From assembly GCF_026015625.1 (NCBI RefSeq), contig NZ_JAPDVG010000001.1, positions 3,214,501-3,278,500 on the forward strand: 64,000 nt of DNA, read 5' to 3'. Both the position numbers and the translations under genes were made by a program. This DNA comes from Segatella copri (lineage in GTDB: Bacteria; Bacteroidota; Bacteroidia; Bacteroidales; Bacteroidaceae). The notes under the pieces were generated by a model that saw only the letters and a program-made list of their open reading frames with translations, was not told the origin of the DNA and did not search any database. This document shows positions 17,156-25,631 of this stretch, piece by piece (positions within the stretch are counted from its first letter, which is position 1; each line of letters opens with the position of its first letter).

Positions 17156-17216
17156 AAAGCTCTAAAGCAGCCAAAGGAGAATAAGAGAGGTTGGAACGTA
17201 AACAGTTGGGAATGAG

Positions 17217-17347
17217 TAGATTTGCACAAAGTTGCCAAATCGCCATAAAGCAAGCGAGTGAGGAATATTGAAGTAGTTCAGTTACTAAATCGTGAGCCAC
17301 AGTTACCTATGCAAAGCAGGTAACAATGCGGAAAGGCAACTTTGTGC
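17217..17347 (+). promoter_or_regulatory. Left-end inverted repeats with an internal promoter-like box
   Basis: GCACAAAGTTGCC (17224-17236) and GGCAACTTTGTGC (17335-17347) are perfect 13-bp inverted repeats enclosing a smaller pair, GTTACCT (17302-17308) and AGGTAAC (17318-17324). TAGATTTG at 17217-17224 fits a -7 box, so a short RNA whose ends pair could be made. Equally, these could be arm-type recombinase binding sites, as expected next to attL. No open frame of note lies here. Confidence 0.5.
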
Positions 17348-17394
17348 ATCAACGGATTTTATTGCGCTGATTCTCTATGTTTTGCGTATCAAGG

Positions 17395-17440
17395 AACGCT
17401 TACAAAATGATTATATTTGCACACTCAAAATGTAAGCGTT
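17395..17440 (+). promoter_or_regulatory. Promoter of the first recombinase inside an inverted repeat (operator-like)
   Basis: The -7 box TATATTTG is at 17412-17419. It is flanked by a perfect 9-bp inverted repeat, AACGCTTAC (17395-17403) and GTAAGCGTT (17432-17440), the second arm ending directly before the ATG at 17441. A protein bound to both arms would cover the promoter, so autoregulation by the recombinase or a small regulator is plausible. Confidence 0.55.
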
Positions 17441-18673
17441 ATGAAAATCGAAAAATTCAAGGTGTTGCTCTACCTGAAAAAGAGCGGAATGGACAAGAAT
17501 GGAAAAGCTCCCATCATGGGACGCATCACGGTGAACAGGACTATGGCGCAGTTCTCCTGCAAGTTGTCTTGCACTCCATCGCTTTGGAATCCTCGTGCCA
17601 GCCGATTGGAGGGCAAGAGCAAGGAAGCCGTGGAAACCAACAAGGACATCGAGCAGTTGTTGCTTTCCATCCAAAAGGCTTTCGATGTGCTTGTGGAAAA
17701 GAGAACGGACTTCGAGGCTAAGGATGTCAAGGAAGCTTTGCAGGGCAGCGTCAAGACACAGACCACCCTTCTCTCCTTCGTGGACGAGCATATCAGTGAA
17801 CTCAGCACCCATGAGGGCATCGATATGTCGAAGAGCAGTGTCTGGACTTACAGAAAGATTCGCAAGAATCTCGCTGAGTTCATCGGGGAGAAGTATAGGT
17901 TGACTGATTTGGCTTTCGGACAGCTCACCGAGCCTTTCATCAGTGACTTTCACCATTACTTGCTTGACGAGAAAGGCTTTTCATCAGGAACCATCACCAT
18001 CTATGTGTCGCTCTTCAAGAAGATGTGCCGCATTGCCTTTGAGCGAGGCTTGTGCAAGAACCTGCTGTTCGCCCATTATCGGGTTGGCACTCCAAGGGTT
18101 ACGACACCCAAGGCTCTCAGCATGTCTGATTTCATAAAAATCCGTGATGCGGAACTACCCGAAGACAAGCCGAGACTATCCGTTAGCCGTGACCTGTTTC
18201 TTTTCGCCTGCTATGCAGGAACAGCCTTCATAGACACCGTTTCCATCACGAAAGCCAATGTCAAGGTGTTGGAGGATGGCGACAAATGGCTCGTCTATAA
18301 CCGCAAGAAGACCGGAACACTTGCCAGGGTGAAACTCCTGCCCGAGGCGTTGGAGCTGATGGCGAAATACGAGGACGGGGCAAGAGATACCCTTTTTCCA
18401 TTGCTGAGCACGAATCGTGTTCGTATCGATCTCATCACCATCTGCAAGTTGGCGGAAACGAGCAAGACCTATTCCTACCATTCGGGACGACACTCGTTCG
18501 CCAGCCTCATTACGCTGGAGGCTGGTGTGCCGATGGAGACCATCTGCAAGATGCTCGGTCACAAGGATGTGAAGATGACGCAGCGGTATGCGAGAGTAAC
18601 CCAGAAGAAGCTGTTTGAGGACATGGACAAGTTCATCGCTGCAACCGGGAAGGACTTTATTCTCGCATTATGA
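17441..18673 (+). CDS. Tyrosine recombinase / integrase 1
   Basis: 410 residues from ATG 17441; the longer frame from TTG 17417 would start inside the promoter. The N-terminal part is the arm/SAM-like core-binding region of Bacteroidetes integrases (VLLYLKKSGMDKNGKAPIMG at the start). The catalytic domain shows LFACYAGTAFIDTVSITKAN, a box where the usual catalytic Arg I is absent, as in other Bacteroidetes element integrases such as IntDOT, then HSGRHSFAS (HxxR), GHKDVKMTQRYARV (His/Tyr nucleophile). Likely carries out integration or excision together with the second recombinase 64 bp downstream. Confidence 0.92.
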   Translation: MKIEKFKVLLYLKKSGMDKNGKAPIMGRITVNRTMAQFSCKLSCTPSLWNPRASRLEGKSKEAVETNKDIEQLLLSIQKAFDVLVEKRTDFEAKDVKEALQGSVKTQTTLLSFVDEHISELSTHEGIDMSKSSVWTYRKIRKNLAEFIGEKYRLTDLAFGQLTEPFISDFHHYLLDEKGFSSGTITIYVSLFKKMCRIAFERGLCKNLLFAHYRVGTPRVTTPKALSMSDFIKIRDAELPEDKPRLSVSRDLFLFACYAGTAFIDTVSITKANVKVLEDGDKWLVYNRKKTGTLARVKLLPEALELMAKYEDGARDTLFPLLSTNRVRIDLITICKLAETSKTYSYHSGRHSFASLITLEAGVPMETICKMLGHKDVKMTQRYARVTQKKLFEDMDKFIAATGKDFILAL

Positions 18674-18737
18674 ACAAGGCTTTCAACTTTTCTTTTTACA
18701 GTTTCAACTACATTATTATATTATAAGGACAACAACT

Positions 18738-19934
18738 ATGAGCAGAAGTACATTTTCAATTTTGCCTTACATCAACAGACAGAAGGTGAAGGCAGACGGA
18801 ACAGCCAACATACTTTGCCGCATCACCGTTGACGGCAAAAGTGCAGCCATTTCCACAGGCATATCCTGTACCCCACAGGAGTGGAACGCCAAGAAGGGAG
18901 AGGTACGGAACGCAAGGGACAACGGACGATTGGCAAGTTTCCTTGCTGAGGTCAAGGATAAATACAACTCACTTCTTACCGCCAATGGCATCATCACTGT
19001 GGAAATGCTGAAGGCTGTGTTGAAGGACAAGGACACGACAGGAAGGTTCTTGCTGAACTTTGGTGATACCATCGTGGAATGGTATCGAACCTCAAAAGCC
19101 AGACAAACCTTTCTGCACAAGCGAACATGGCAGAAAAACCTGAGAGCCTTTGTCCATTCGTTGGAGAAGGACGACATCGCCTTTGAGGACATAGACGAGA
19201 ATTTCGGAGAGGAATACAAGCTATTCCTGAAACGAGACCAGGGACGTATCGACAGCTACGTGAACCATTGCCTTCTCTGGCTGAACATGTTGATGTACAA
19301 GGCAGTGGACAGGAGCATTATCCGCTTCAATCCCATAGCCAAGATAGGGTATGAGAAGAAGGCAGCCCCGAAGATGACCCATATCAGCAAGGCAGACTTC
19401 ATCAAGATGCTCTCTACCCCGATGGCTGACGAGCGAACGGAGCTTGCACGCAGATGTTTCATTTTTGCCTCGCTCACCTCCTTATCCTATATAGATGTAA
19501 AGAAACTGTACCCTCACCATATCAGTGAGAACTCCGAGGGTAGGAAGTTCATCCGCAAGGAAAGAGAGAAGACAGGCGTGGAGTTCTTCGTGCCACTCCA
19601 TCCGATAGCCGAGAAGATTCTTTCGCTCTACAATACCACGGACGACAGCAAGCCTGTTTTTCCACTGGGTGAGAAGAAAGACATCTATCTTGATGTGCAT
19701 ACCCTTGGAATGGTGCTTGGCATAAGTAATAAGTTGGGATTCCACGCCAGCCGCCATACATTCGGAGTCTTGATGCTCAACGAGGACATTCCCATCGGCA
19801 GCATAGCCAGGATGATGGGACACGCAGACATCACAAGCACACAGGTCTATGCGCAGGTGACGGAGCAGAAGATTTCAAATGACATGGATAAGCTTATTGC
19901 CAAGCGGGAAAGGAACAAAAATCCAATGGCATAG
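18738..19934 (+). CDS. Tyrosine recombinase / integrase 2
   Basis: 398 residues from ATG 18738; the open frame extends upstream but overlaps integrase 1. The start STFSILPYINRQKVKADG and the N-terminal SAM-like domain are typical of Bacteroidetes phage-type integrases. The catalytic domain has FASLTSLSYIDVKKLYP (Arg I box again without Arg), GFHASRHTFGVLML (HxxR) and MGHADITSTQVYAQV (His/Tyr). Paired recombinases of this sort are common on Bacteroidetes mobilizable and conjugative transposons. The two are diverged paralogues, not a recent duplication. Confidence 0.92.
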   Translation: MSRSTFSILPYINRQKVKADGTANILCRITVDGKSAAISTGISCTPQEWNAKKGEVRNARDNGRLASFLAEVKDKYNSLLTANGIITVEMLKAVLKDKDTTGRFLLNFGDTIVEWYRTSKARQTFLHKRTWQKNLRAFVHSLEKDDIAFEDIDENFGEEYKLFLKRDQGRIDSYVNHCLLWLNMLMYKAVDRSIIRFNPIAKIGYEKKAAPKMTHISKADFIKMLSTPMADERTELARRCFIFASLTSLSYIDVKKLYPHHISENSEGRKFIRKEREKTGVEFFVPLHPIAEKILSLYNTTDDSKPVFPLGEKKDIYLDVHTLGMVLGISNKLGFHASRHTFGVLMLNEDIPIGSIARMMGHADITSTQVYAQVTEQKISNDMDKLIAKRERNKNPMA

Positions 19935-19958
19935 ACCTGCCATAAAGCAACGTTCCTT

Positions 19959-19975
19959 GGAGGCTTTGCGCCTCC
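19959..19975 (+). terminator. Hairpin after integrase 2
   Basis: GGAGGC and GCCTCC form a 6-bp stem around TTTGC, 25 bases after the stop codon. There is no clear T-run, so termination is uncertain. Confidence 0.4.
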
Positions 19976-20085
19976 AGCCACTTGGGCGAACCACCGCAGT
20001 GTGTTTTAGCATGGTATTAGATTTATACAGGTAACACAAATGATACCCGGCAAACACGAACAACTCGGTATAGCCAATAAAATGA

Positions 20086-20132
20086 GGCGACAACCTATAA
20101 CAACCACGCTCGGTAAGTTATACGTTGTCGCC
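20086..20132. other. Long imperfect hairpin in the mobile element
   Basis: GGCGACAACCTATAAC pairs with GTTATACGTTGTCGCC over about 16 bp with one mismatch, around a 15-base loop, followed by TTGTTCATTT. It may be a terminator or a recombinase or relaxase binding structure. The surrounding 19976-20518 region otherwise holds only the excisionase fragment and a promoter-like inverted repeat. Confidence 0.5.
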
Positions 20133-20172
20133 TTGTTCATTTCACTCCACTCATCAAGGACATGTATTTCTC

Positions 20173-20290
20173 CTACAAGCCCTTCATTCTGTACGCCTCA
20201 CGATAGTTAGCCATCAGAATCTTCTGAATGTCGGACTCGCGGTAGAGTATCTTTCCGCCAAGCTGGATATACGGGATAACGCCAAAAACA
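20173..20290 (-). pseudogene. C-terminal remnant of an excisionase-like HTH protein
   Basis: Reading the minus strand to a TAG at 20173-20175 gives IPYIQLGGKILYRESDIQKI and then an ANYREAYRMKGL tail. This matches the wing and C-terminal end of the small MerR/Xis-type helix-turn-helix proteins found on Bacteroidetes elements (usual pattern P-Y-x-Q-I-G-G-K-I-x-Y-x-E-S-D-I). The N-terminal half with the recognition helix is missing: the frame degenerates beyond about 20290. It is read opposite to all other genes of the element. Confidence 0.6.
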
Positions 20291-20449
20291 ACAAGAAAAA
20301 CTTGCACGACTGCAACGAATACATGAACAATGATGAGTTGAGAAATACGTTGAAGTTCTCACAACTATCTCGGTATGCAAATAAGTAAGCCACAACTAAA
20401 TTGCCACGTTACACCCAATCAGTTGCATGGCTGCACTCAGTACACTTAC

Positions 20450-20480
20450 TTTGCACCCGACAATCGGTCAATGGTGCAAA
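20450..20480. promoter_or_regulatory. Inverted repeat upstream of the DUF3408 gene
   Basis: TTTGCACC (20450-20457) and GGTGCAAA (20473-20480) are perfect 8-bp arms. The left arm overlaps TTACTTTG, a one-mismatch -7 box. This could be the operator/promoter of the mobilization genes, starting 39 bp downstream. Confidence 0.4.
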
Positions 20481-20518
20481 CCGTGACCACTATACTAACA
20501 AATAAAACAGCATAAGCT

Positions 20519-21001
20519 ATGGCAAGAACAAAAGATGCAGTCTTGGCTCCTGGGCAAAAGGAGCTGATGGAAAAAGAGTATTTGGATTTTGTTAAACCAT
20601 CTACGTATGGCAACAAAGCCAATCCAAGTAGTTGTAATTCTCTCTATGATGATGTAGAGAACCCAGAGTTGAGAGCAATTGTAGAGAAAGTTGCTGCAAC
20701 AACTCCCTATAGAGAGGAAACAACAACGAACGAGGCTCAATCGCCACCGAATCCGCAGAAACGCATCAGCGGCAAGCAGCGCAAGGCGACATTGGAGGAG
20801 TATCAGCAGACCTTCCTCCAGGCTCCAAGGATTGACGACCGCAAGCCAGTCTTCGTCAGTTCCGATGTACGAGACCGTCTTGACCGTGTCGTCCGCATCC
20901 TCGGAGGAAGGCGCATGAGCGTATCGGGCATCATCGAGAACATCGTGCGCCATCACCTAAGCCTTTATGAAGAGGACTTCGAGGCTTGGCGCAAATTGTG
21001 A
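20519..21001 (+). CDS. DUF3408 mobile-element protein
   Basis: 160 residues. The N-terminal 85 residues are low-complexity and probably disordered. The C-terminal part, RKPVFVSSDVRDRLDRVVRI then GGRRMSVSGIIENIVRHHL and EDFEAWRKL, is the DUF3408 motif found in Bacteroides conjugative and mobilizable transposons. It looks like a ribbon-helix-helix DNA-binding fold (strand, then two helices with MSVSGIIENI). It stands directly upstream of the candidate oriT, consistent with a role as a mobilization accessory or regulator. Confidence 0.82.
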   Translation: MARTKDAVLAPGQKELMEKEYLDFVKPSTYGNKANPSSCNSLYDDVENPELRAIVEKVAATTPYREETTTNEAQSPPNPQKRISGKQRKATLEEYQQTFLQAPRIDDRKPVFVSSDVRDRLDRVVRILGGRRMSVSGIIENIVRHHLSLYEEDFEAWRKL

Positions 21002-21010
21002 GAATTAAGG

Positions 21011-21152
21011 TCTGCGACCTTGGACGTGGATAGCTGAAAGGCTGTAGTTCCAACTAACGTGTTCTGAGAGGGAGCGAGGTTATGTTTTGGGAACCCCAAA
21101 ACGCCTCGCTCCGTCATGAGGGCGGAGGAATTTTGCTCCCGACGGTCGCAGA
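21011..21152. other. Candidate origin of transfer (oriT)
   Basis: Nested inverted repeats fill the gap before the mob genes. The outer arms are TCTGCGACC (21011-21019) and GGTCGCAGA (21144-21152). Inside is a strong hairpin, GGAGCGAGG (21071-21079) with CCTCGCTCC (21104-21112), and inside that GTTTTGGG (21084-21091) with CCCAAAAC (21095-21102). Structured non-coding DNA immediately upstream of a MobC-like/relaxase pair is where oriT normally lies. The nick site cannot be assigned. Confidence 0.6.
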
Positions 21153-21185
21153 AAGTGAGTGTACCAACAGTAAACAGTATATCGA

Positions 21186-21599
21186 ATGACAAGCATACAG
21201 AAACAGGACAGAAAAAAGGGTGGAAGACTGCCCACAGGCAGGATTCACAAGCTGTCGAAGTCTGTCACGGTGAAGTTCTCGAAGCCAAGCTACGAGGCTT
21301 TGAGACTGAGGGCGAGAAAAGCCAACCGCAAGTTGGCAGAGTACATCCGTGAGTCCGCCTTGAACGGCGAGGTGGTCAGCGGACACAACGCAGAGACGGT
21401 AGCCATCGCCAAGAACCTCATTGGCATGGCGAACAATCTCAACCAACTTACCAAGCTGTCGCATCAGAGAGGTTTCCATGAAACCCATGTATATGTGGTG
21501 GACTTGTTGAGAAGATTGAAAGAAATCCTTGGCGAGTATCGCCAAGCAAGTTATAAACCGAAGCCAAGCAGTATGGGCAGAAAGGAGGATACCACATGA
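21186..21599 (+). CDS. MobC-like plasmid mobilization relaxosome protein
   Basis: 137 residues, very basic N terminus (RKKGGRLPTGRIHKLSKSVT). It continues with VKFSKPSYEALRLRARKANR and KLAEYIRESALNGEV, a ribbon-helix-helix followed by the helical AKNLIGMANNLNQLTKLSHQ motif. This last motif (NLNQ in a helical region) is characteristic of MobC/BmgB-type accessory proteins, which bind oriT and help the relaxase. The stop overlaps the relaxase ATG (ATGA at 21596-21599), so the two are translationally coupled. Confidence 0.82.
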   Translation: MTSIQKQDRKKGGRLPTGRIHKLSKSVTVKFSKPSYEALRLRARKANRKLAEYIRESALNGEVVSGHNAETVAIAKNLIGMANNLNQLTKLSHQRGFHETHVYVVDLLRRLKEILGEYRQASYKPKPSSMGRKEDTT

Positions 21600-22546
21600 T
21601 AGGCAAGCTAAAGAAGGGCAGCTCATTTGGTGGTTGCATCCGCTATGTTACAGGCAAGGACGAGGCGAAAATCCTTGCATCCGATGGAGTGTTACTCGGC
21701 ACGAATGCCGAGATAGTACAAAGTTTTGAGCTGCAAAGACAGCTAAATCCAAGGATTAAGAAGCCTGTGGGACACATTGCACTCAGTTTCAAGCCCGATG
21801 ACAAGCCACGTTTGACGGATGAGTTCATGGCTAAGATAGCCCTTGAATATATGCAGATGATGGGCATCACCGATACCCAATTCATCATCGTAAGGCATCA
21901 CAACACAGACAATCCACATTGTCATATCGTGTACAACCGCATCAATAACAAGGGCAAACTCATATCAGACAGGAATGATTACAGGCATAATGAGCAAGTG
22001 ACCAAGGCTCTAAAATCCAAGTATGGACTGACCTACGGAACGGACAAGAGCAATACTAATACTCGCAAGTTACGCAATGCTGAGCGTGCCAAATACGAGA
22101 TTCACAATGCCGTCAAGGATGCCTTGAAAGGCGCTGATAGTTGGCAGAAGTTCAAGAATGAACTTGCAAAGTGAGGTGTTCTCTTGGAGTTAGTCTATAA
22201 GGACAAGGAGCGAACCAAGGTGCAAGGCATCCGATTCTGCAAGGACGGATATAGTTTCAAGGGTACGCAGATTTGCAGAGAATGCAGCTTTGGCAAGTTG
22301 GATGCAAGACTTGGCACAGAGTATAATCGTGTATCGCCAAGAGCCGAATCTATGCAGGGAGGACAACCAAGTTGTCACCAAGTAGAACAGACTCAACCAA
22401 CGGCAGAACATACCCAAGACCCTTGGAGTGGTATTTCTTCCATCGGCTTGTTCGCTCCGTCTAATGCCCAAACTTATGAGCCATTCCCAGAGGAAGAATC
22501 CGCCAAGAAGAAAAAAAGGAAACGCAGAAAGGGCTTCAGCCTTTGA
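21596..22546 (+). pseudogene. MobA/VirD2-family relaxase interrupted by one in-frame TGA
   Basis: The first 192 residues carry the relaxase fold: MIGKLKKGSSFGGCIRYV, GHIALSFKPDD and the metal-binding histidines in FIIVRHHNTDNPHCHIVYNR (HxDxxHxH type). The frame stops at TGA 22172-22174, then continues in the same frame with GVLLELVYKDKERTKVQGIR and GYSFKGTQI to a TGA at 22544. A single change would restore one protein of 316 residues, so this is a recent nonsense mutation (for example CGA to TGA) or a sequence error. The N-terminal piece keeps the catalytic residues but loses the C-terminal part. Confidence 0.85.
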
Positions 22547-23325
22547 TGCAAGTTACAAACTTAAAATTAGAATCGAACATGAAAGAAGAACTATTGGAAG
22601 CCATCTACGGCACAGTTGAAAGATTGGAGCAGAAAGTTGATGAACTTTCTGTCTCCACAAAGAACGCAGGAGCGGAAACCGTTCCTGCAAGTAATGACAT
22701 AACCAAGTTGGATAAGTCAATCAATGCGATGTTTATCAAAGAAGAGGAAGTCAGAGGTAAAATATCCAAATTAAGAGATGCCATTGTCGTTTTTGCAGAC
22801 CTTATTAAGGTTGAACTTGGCAAAAATGAGCAGCGAAGCAAGTTCTTGGTTGATGCAGTCAAGCAGATGAGACAAGGGAATGATATTTCCTCGAAGGCAT
22901 TGCAGGACAAACTTGAAGTGTTGAACAATTCACCTCAAAAGAAAGTTGTAACCCATCGCTTTGAGCCTACTTCAAAGTGTGTTCTTCTTTTCATTGGTGG
23001 CTTGGCTCTATCTCTTGTTCTCTCCATTTGGGGCAATCTCACCCAATGGCGAGAGCATCAAGATTGGGAGGAGGCAGATTTGAAGTATCGGGCTTTGAAG
23101 ATGGTGCTTCCATCCGATGACCCCAATGTTCGATACATCGAAAAGAACTTTTCTGTATGCCCAAATAAAGAAGTTATTGAGAATGTGAGAGCTCATGTAA
23201 ATACTTACGAGGACTCAATTCGCTACCATATCGAAATGATACAGATGGCAGCAATTAAAGATAGCATTGCTAATAGCCTATTTAAAGAGGCAAATGAAAT
23301 TAAAAAGAAAATTAATAAGAGATAA
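22546..23325 (+). CDS. Coiled-coil membrane protein of the mobilization region
   Basis: 259 residues from ATG 22546, which overlaps the relaxase stop (TGATG), indicating coupling. Residues about 15-50 and 60-130 are charged helices likely to form coiled coils. One transmembrane segment lies near residues 145-165 (CVLLFIGGLALSLVLSIWG), followed by a charged, helical C-terminal region. Small membrane proteins with this layout follow the relaxase in several Bacteroidetes mobilizable elements, but no characterised family was recognised. It might link the relaxosome to the membrane or a helper coupling protein. Confidence 0.65.
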   Translation: MQVTNLKLESNMKEELLEAIYGTVERLEQKVDELSVSTKNAGAETVPASNDITKLDKSINAMFIKEEEVRGKISKLRDAIVVFADLIKVELGKNEQRSKFLVDAVKQMRQGNDISSKALQDKLEVLNNSPQKKVVTHRFEPTSKCVLLFIGGLALSLVLSIWGNLTQWREHQDWEEADLKYRALKMVLPSDDPNVRYIEKNFSVCPNKEVIENVRAHVNTYEDSIRYHIEMIQMAAIKDSIANSLFKEANEIKKKINKR

Positions 23326-23334
23326 TAGACAACG

Positions 23335-23448
23335 GTCATCGGCTACAAGCGCATCCTTCGCTTCGATAAAGTAAAGACGAACGGTCTCCGTATCGTGTTT
23401 GATAGTGCAAGAACTTGTCCATGCATCAGCAACATAGCAGAATACTGA
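23335..23448 (+). pseudogene. C-terminal fragment of a GH29-type alpha-L-fucosidase
   Basis: The frame from 23335 reads VIGYKRILRFDKVKTNGLRI then VFDSARTCPCISNIAEY and stops at TGA 23446-23448. The pattern GYKRILRF...LR..DS+A.P.ISN is the discoidin-like C-terminal end of Bacteroides GH29 fucosidases. Nothing of the catalytic domain is present upstream; the fragment starts nine bases after the previous gene. It is a scavenged scrap at an old recombination junction of the element. Confidence 0.6.
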
Positions 23449-23522
23449 CTTTTCATTAACTCTCAACTGTTCATTCGCGTCCGTGATGCCACTTGCTTGA
23501 CATTGCGGACACTTTTTCTTTT

Positions 23523-23741
23523 ATGATGGTTATGAAGAAGAAATTGGTAATTATAGCAGTTTTGGTTATCTCATTTGTTGCTTCCTATATATTATGCGGC
23601 ACAGGACAAAACGATGTAGGTATTGACTCTGTTAAAGCCGAAGAATATACGGCAGTTTTAGAAAACAGTATTAACTTGGATTCCATAACAAGGGCATATT
23701 TTGGTGTGTTACCGACTAATGTAGAAACAAACTCACGCTAA
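23523..23741 (+). CDS. Short hypothetical protein with N-terminal membrane or signal segment
   Basis: 72 residues from ATG 23523 (alternatives 23526, 23532). KKKLVIIAVLVISFVASYIL is a hydrophobic signal-like segment, followed by CGTGQND with a Cys in a possible lipobox context. No family recognised. It may be a truncated N-terminal part of a longer protein, because the DNA after its stop holds further coding-like pieces in broken frames. Confidence 0.4.
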   Translation: MMVMKKKLVIIAVLVISFVASYILCGTGQNDVGIDSVKAEEYTAVLENSINLDSITRAYFGVLPTNVETNSR

Positions 23742-23975
23742 ATGCTTATGGCACCTATCGTTTGAAGCAGAAATCTCCAAACGGATTCGGATGATTGCAA
23801 AGTATTGAATGTTTTTTTCAAAGTGCTTGACGGCTGCATTCTGATGCTTGAACATCCGCAAAGCGGTGACAATATATTTTGTAAGGTAAAGAATGACAGC
23901 AGCATTATTTTGATAGACTCATTTGGTAATGAACCAAAAGCAAAGGATGTTAGTTCTTATATATTAATAAAGTAA
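23742..23975 (+). pseudogene. Broken reading frames of a decayed small gene
   Basis: Frame A gives NAYGTYRLKQKSPNGFG and stops at about 23793. A second frame from 23784 gives CKVLNVFFKVLDGCILMLEH, later NIFCKVKNDSSIILIDSFGN and SSYILIK, stopping at TAA 23973-23975. Both look like real protein with normal composition, so a frameshift in a formerly continuous gene is likely. The family is not recognised. The remaining bases to 24075 are AT-rich without further content. Confidence 0.4.
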
Positions 23976-24075
23976 AAAATGCCCAAATGCAATATATTTT
24001 AACGCCTTAACAACAAAAATTGTTAATAATGCATAAATAATACATTCGTTATATATCGATTTAAAATAAATTTCG

Positions 24076-24083
24076 TAAATTTG
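24076..24083 (+). promoter_or_regulatory. -7 promoter box of the C10 protease cargo gene
   Basis: TAAATTTG matches TAnnTTTG, 29 bp before the ATG. The cargo thus has its own promoter, separate from the mobilization genes. Confidence 0.65.
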
Positions 24084-24112
24084 CATCATTTAACCAGTAG
24101 TACAGTATAAAT

Positions 24113-25567
24113 ATGAAAAAGTATTTAGTTTTAATATTATTGGCAGTGATTGTATCATCGTGCCAAGATGAAATTCTTAATGACAGTAATCCTGTTATTG
24201 AGAACGTGAATGTTAATTTGTCTATGGATGAGGCAATGAGTATAGCAAATGATAATCCTACAAATTTATCAGAGGATGAGATTCTGGCAATGGTAAATGA
24301 TTTTTCCTCTTCGTTGGGCTCAAAAACAAGAAGTGCTGCCAATCCAAGAATGTCTATTGTGGGCTCATATCGCATTGGCGGAATTATATCAAGCAAGACA
24401 ACAAGAGGGACTACGACTGATAGTATTCCTGTTTATGAGGTGTGTTTACAGTCTGGAGAAAAGAGTGGGTATGCTTTAGTTTCTGCCGACTCTCGAAGTG
24501 CTGGTGTTTTGGCATATATAGAAAATGGTAATTTTGAGAAAAAAGATAGTACTGGGGCATGTTTGATGTTAAAATTGGCAGAAGCTTCAACTGTTTCAGA
24601 GATAAATAAAATAGAAAGGCTCAAAGTTGAGTTACGAGAGAAAACCTTGAAGAAAGTGGCTTCTTGTTTGGGTAAATCTACAGTAACATATGAAGAAATA
24701 AAAGATTTGATTGAGGTTAATGGTGTAAAAAGCCATGAAACAACTTCCCGTTCTACAGCTTATGACAAACCTTTGAGCCAGATTATATCGTTAATGCCTC
24801 AAAATGGTGGAGCTGTTTTAAAGACCGAGTGGGGCCAAAACAATCCTTATAACTTGTTGTTGCCTAAATCTTATAATGCAAAGTATCATACGGAAACAAA
24901 TTACCCTATGGGGTGTGCTATTACAGCAGGAGTTCAAACTTTAGCAGCTATCGCTCCGAGCATGACGATTGATGGAACAGTCATAGACTGGGCATTTGTT
25001 ACTAAAAAACCGAAATTGAACTATAATTCGTATTTTGGCGGAGATTATGAGGAGGCTATGATGATTTCCAAAGTAGTTAAGCATATGTATGAAGGAACAA
25101 ATACAACACCAAATATTGATGAGGATTTTAAGTATGGGCCTTATGATGATCCGAATATACCTTGTGTAAAAAGTAGTACAACTTCAGTTTCTAATTTATT
25201 GAATTATTTAAAGAAGTATGTTTCTTGTGGCACTTATTATAATAAATATGCCCCAGATCCACTGTTAAATACGATAAATGCAAACCGCCAGATGCCTTGC
25301 GTTGCAATAATGGGTGGAACACATACTGCAAATGAACAGGCTGAAAAAGGTTCTCATGCTTGGGTTATAGATGGATATGCAATTTGCACTAAGACAAGCA
25401 GAGAAATTTTACGAAATAACGATTTGTACTTTCATGCTAATATGGGATGGGATGGAACTGACAATGGCTTTTATAAGGTAAATGCAGATGCTTCGACTGA
25501 TTTTGAGACAACATTAGGCACTTATAATATAAATTTTTGGGAAATAACAGAAATTCATAAGAAATAA
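24113..25567 (+). CDS. C10-family (streptopain/interpain-like) cysteine protease, lipoprotein
   Basis: 484 residues. Lipobox IVSSC (Cys 17) anchors it. A long propeptide (about 20-225, with ALVSADSRSAGVLAYI typical of the Spi/streptopain prodomain) precedes the catalytic domain. The catalytic Cys268 is in YPMGCAITAGVQT, His415 in KGSHAWVIDGY and Trp446 in NMGWDG, so it should be active after prodomain removal. Relatives include SpeB, interpain A and the Bfp proteases of Bacteroides fragilis; spread of C10 genes on mobile elements has been reported in that species. Base composition is visibly more AT-rich than the chromosomal genes, in line with transfer. Confidence 0.9.
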   Translation: MKKYLVLILLAVIVSSCQDEILNDSNPVIENVNVNLSMDEAMSIANDNPTNLSEDEILAMVNDFSSSLGSKTRSAANPRMSIVGSYRIGGIISSKTTRGTTTDSIPVYEVCLQSGEKSGYALVSADSRSAGVLAYIENGNFEKKDSTGACLMLKLAEASTVSEINKIERLKVELREKTLKKVASCLGKSTVTYEEIKDLIEVNGVKSHETTSRSTAYDKPLSQIISLMPQNGGAVLKTEWGQNNPYNLLLPKSYNAKYHTETNYPMGCAITAGVQTLAAIAPSMTIDGTVIDWAFVTKKPKLNYNSYFGGDYEEAMMISKVVKHMYEGTNTTPNIDEDFKYGPYDDPNIPCVKSSTTSVSNLLNYLKKYVSCGTYYNKYAPDPLLNTINANRQMPCVAIMGGTHTANEQAEKGSHAWVIDGYAICTKTSREILRNNDLYFHANMGWDGTDNGFYKVNADASTDFETTLGTYNINFWEITEIHKK

Positions 25568-25631
25568 TTAGTTTTAATTGCATTTGGTGTACAAAGTTAT
25601 GTACATCAAATGCTTTATTCTATTGGCAAAT

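Noticed and set aside
18615..18737. Upstream extension of integrase 2
   Set aside because: Overlaps the end of integrase 1 and has no similarity to integrase N termini; ATG 18738 gives the typical start.
23278..23466. 62-codon minus-strand frame around the fucosidase fragment
   Set aside because: The plus-strand reading VIGYKRILRF...CISNIAEY matches a known family end; the minus frame has no recognisable family.
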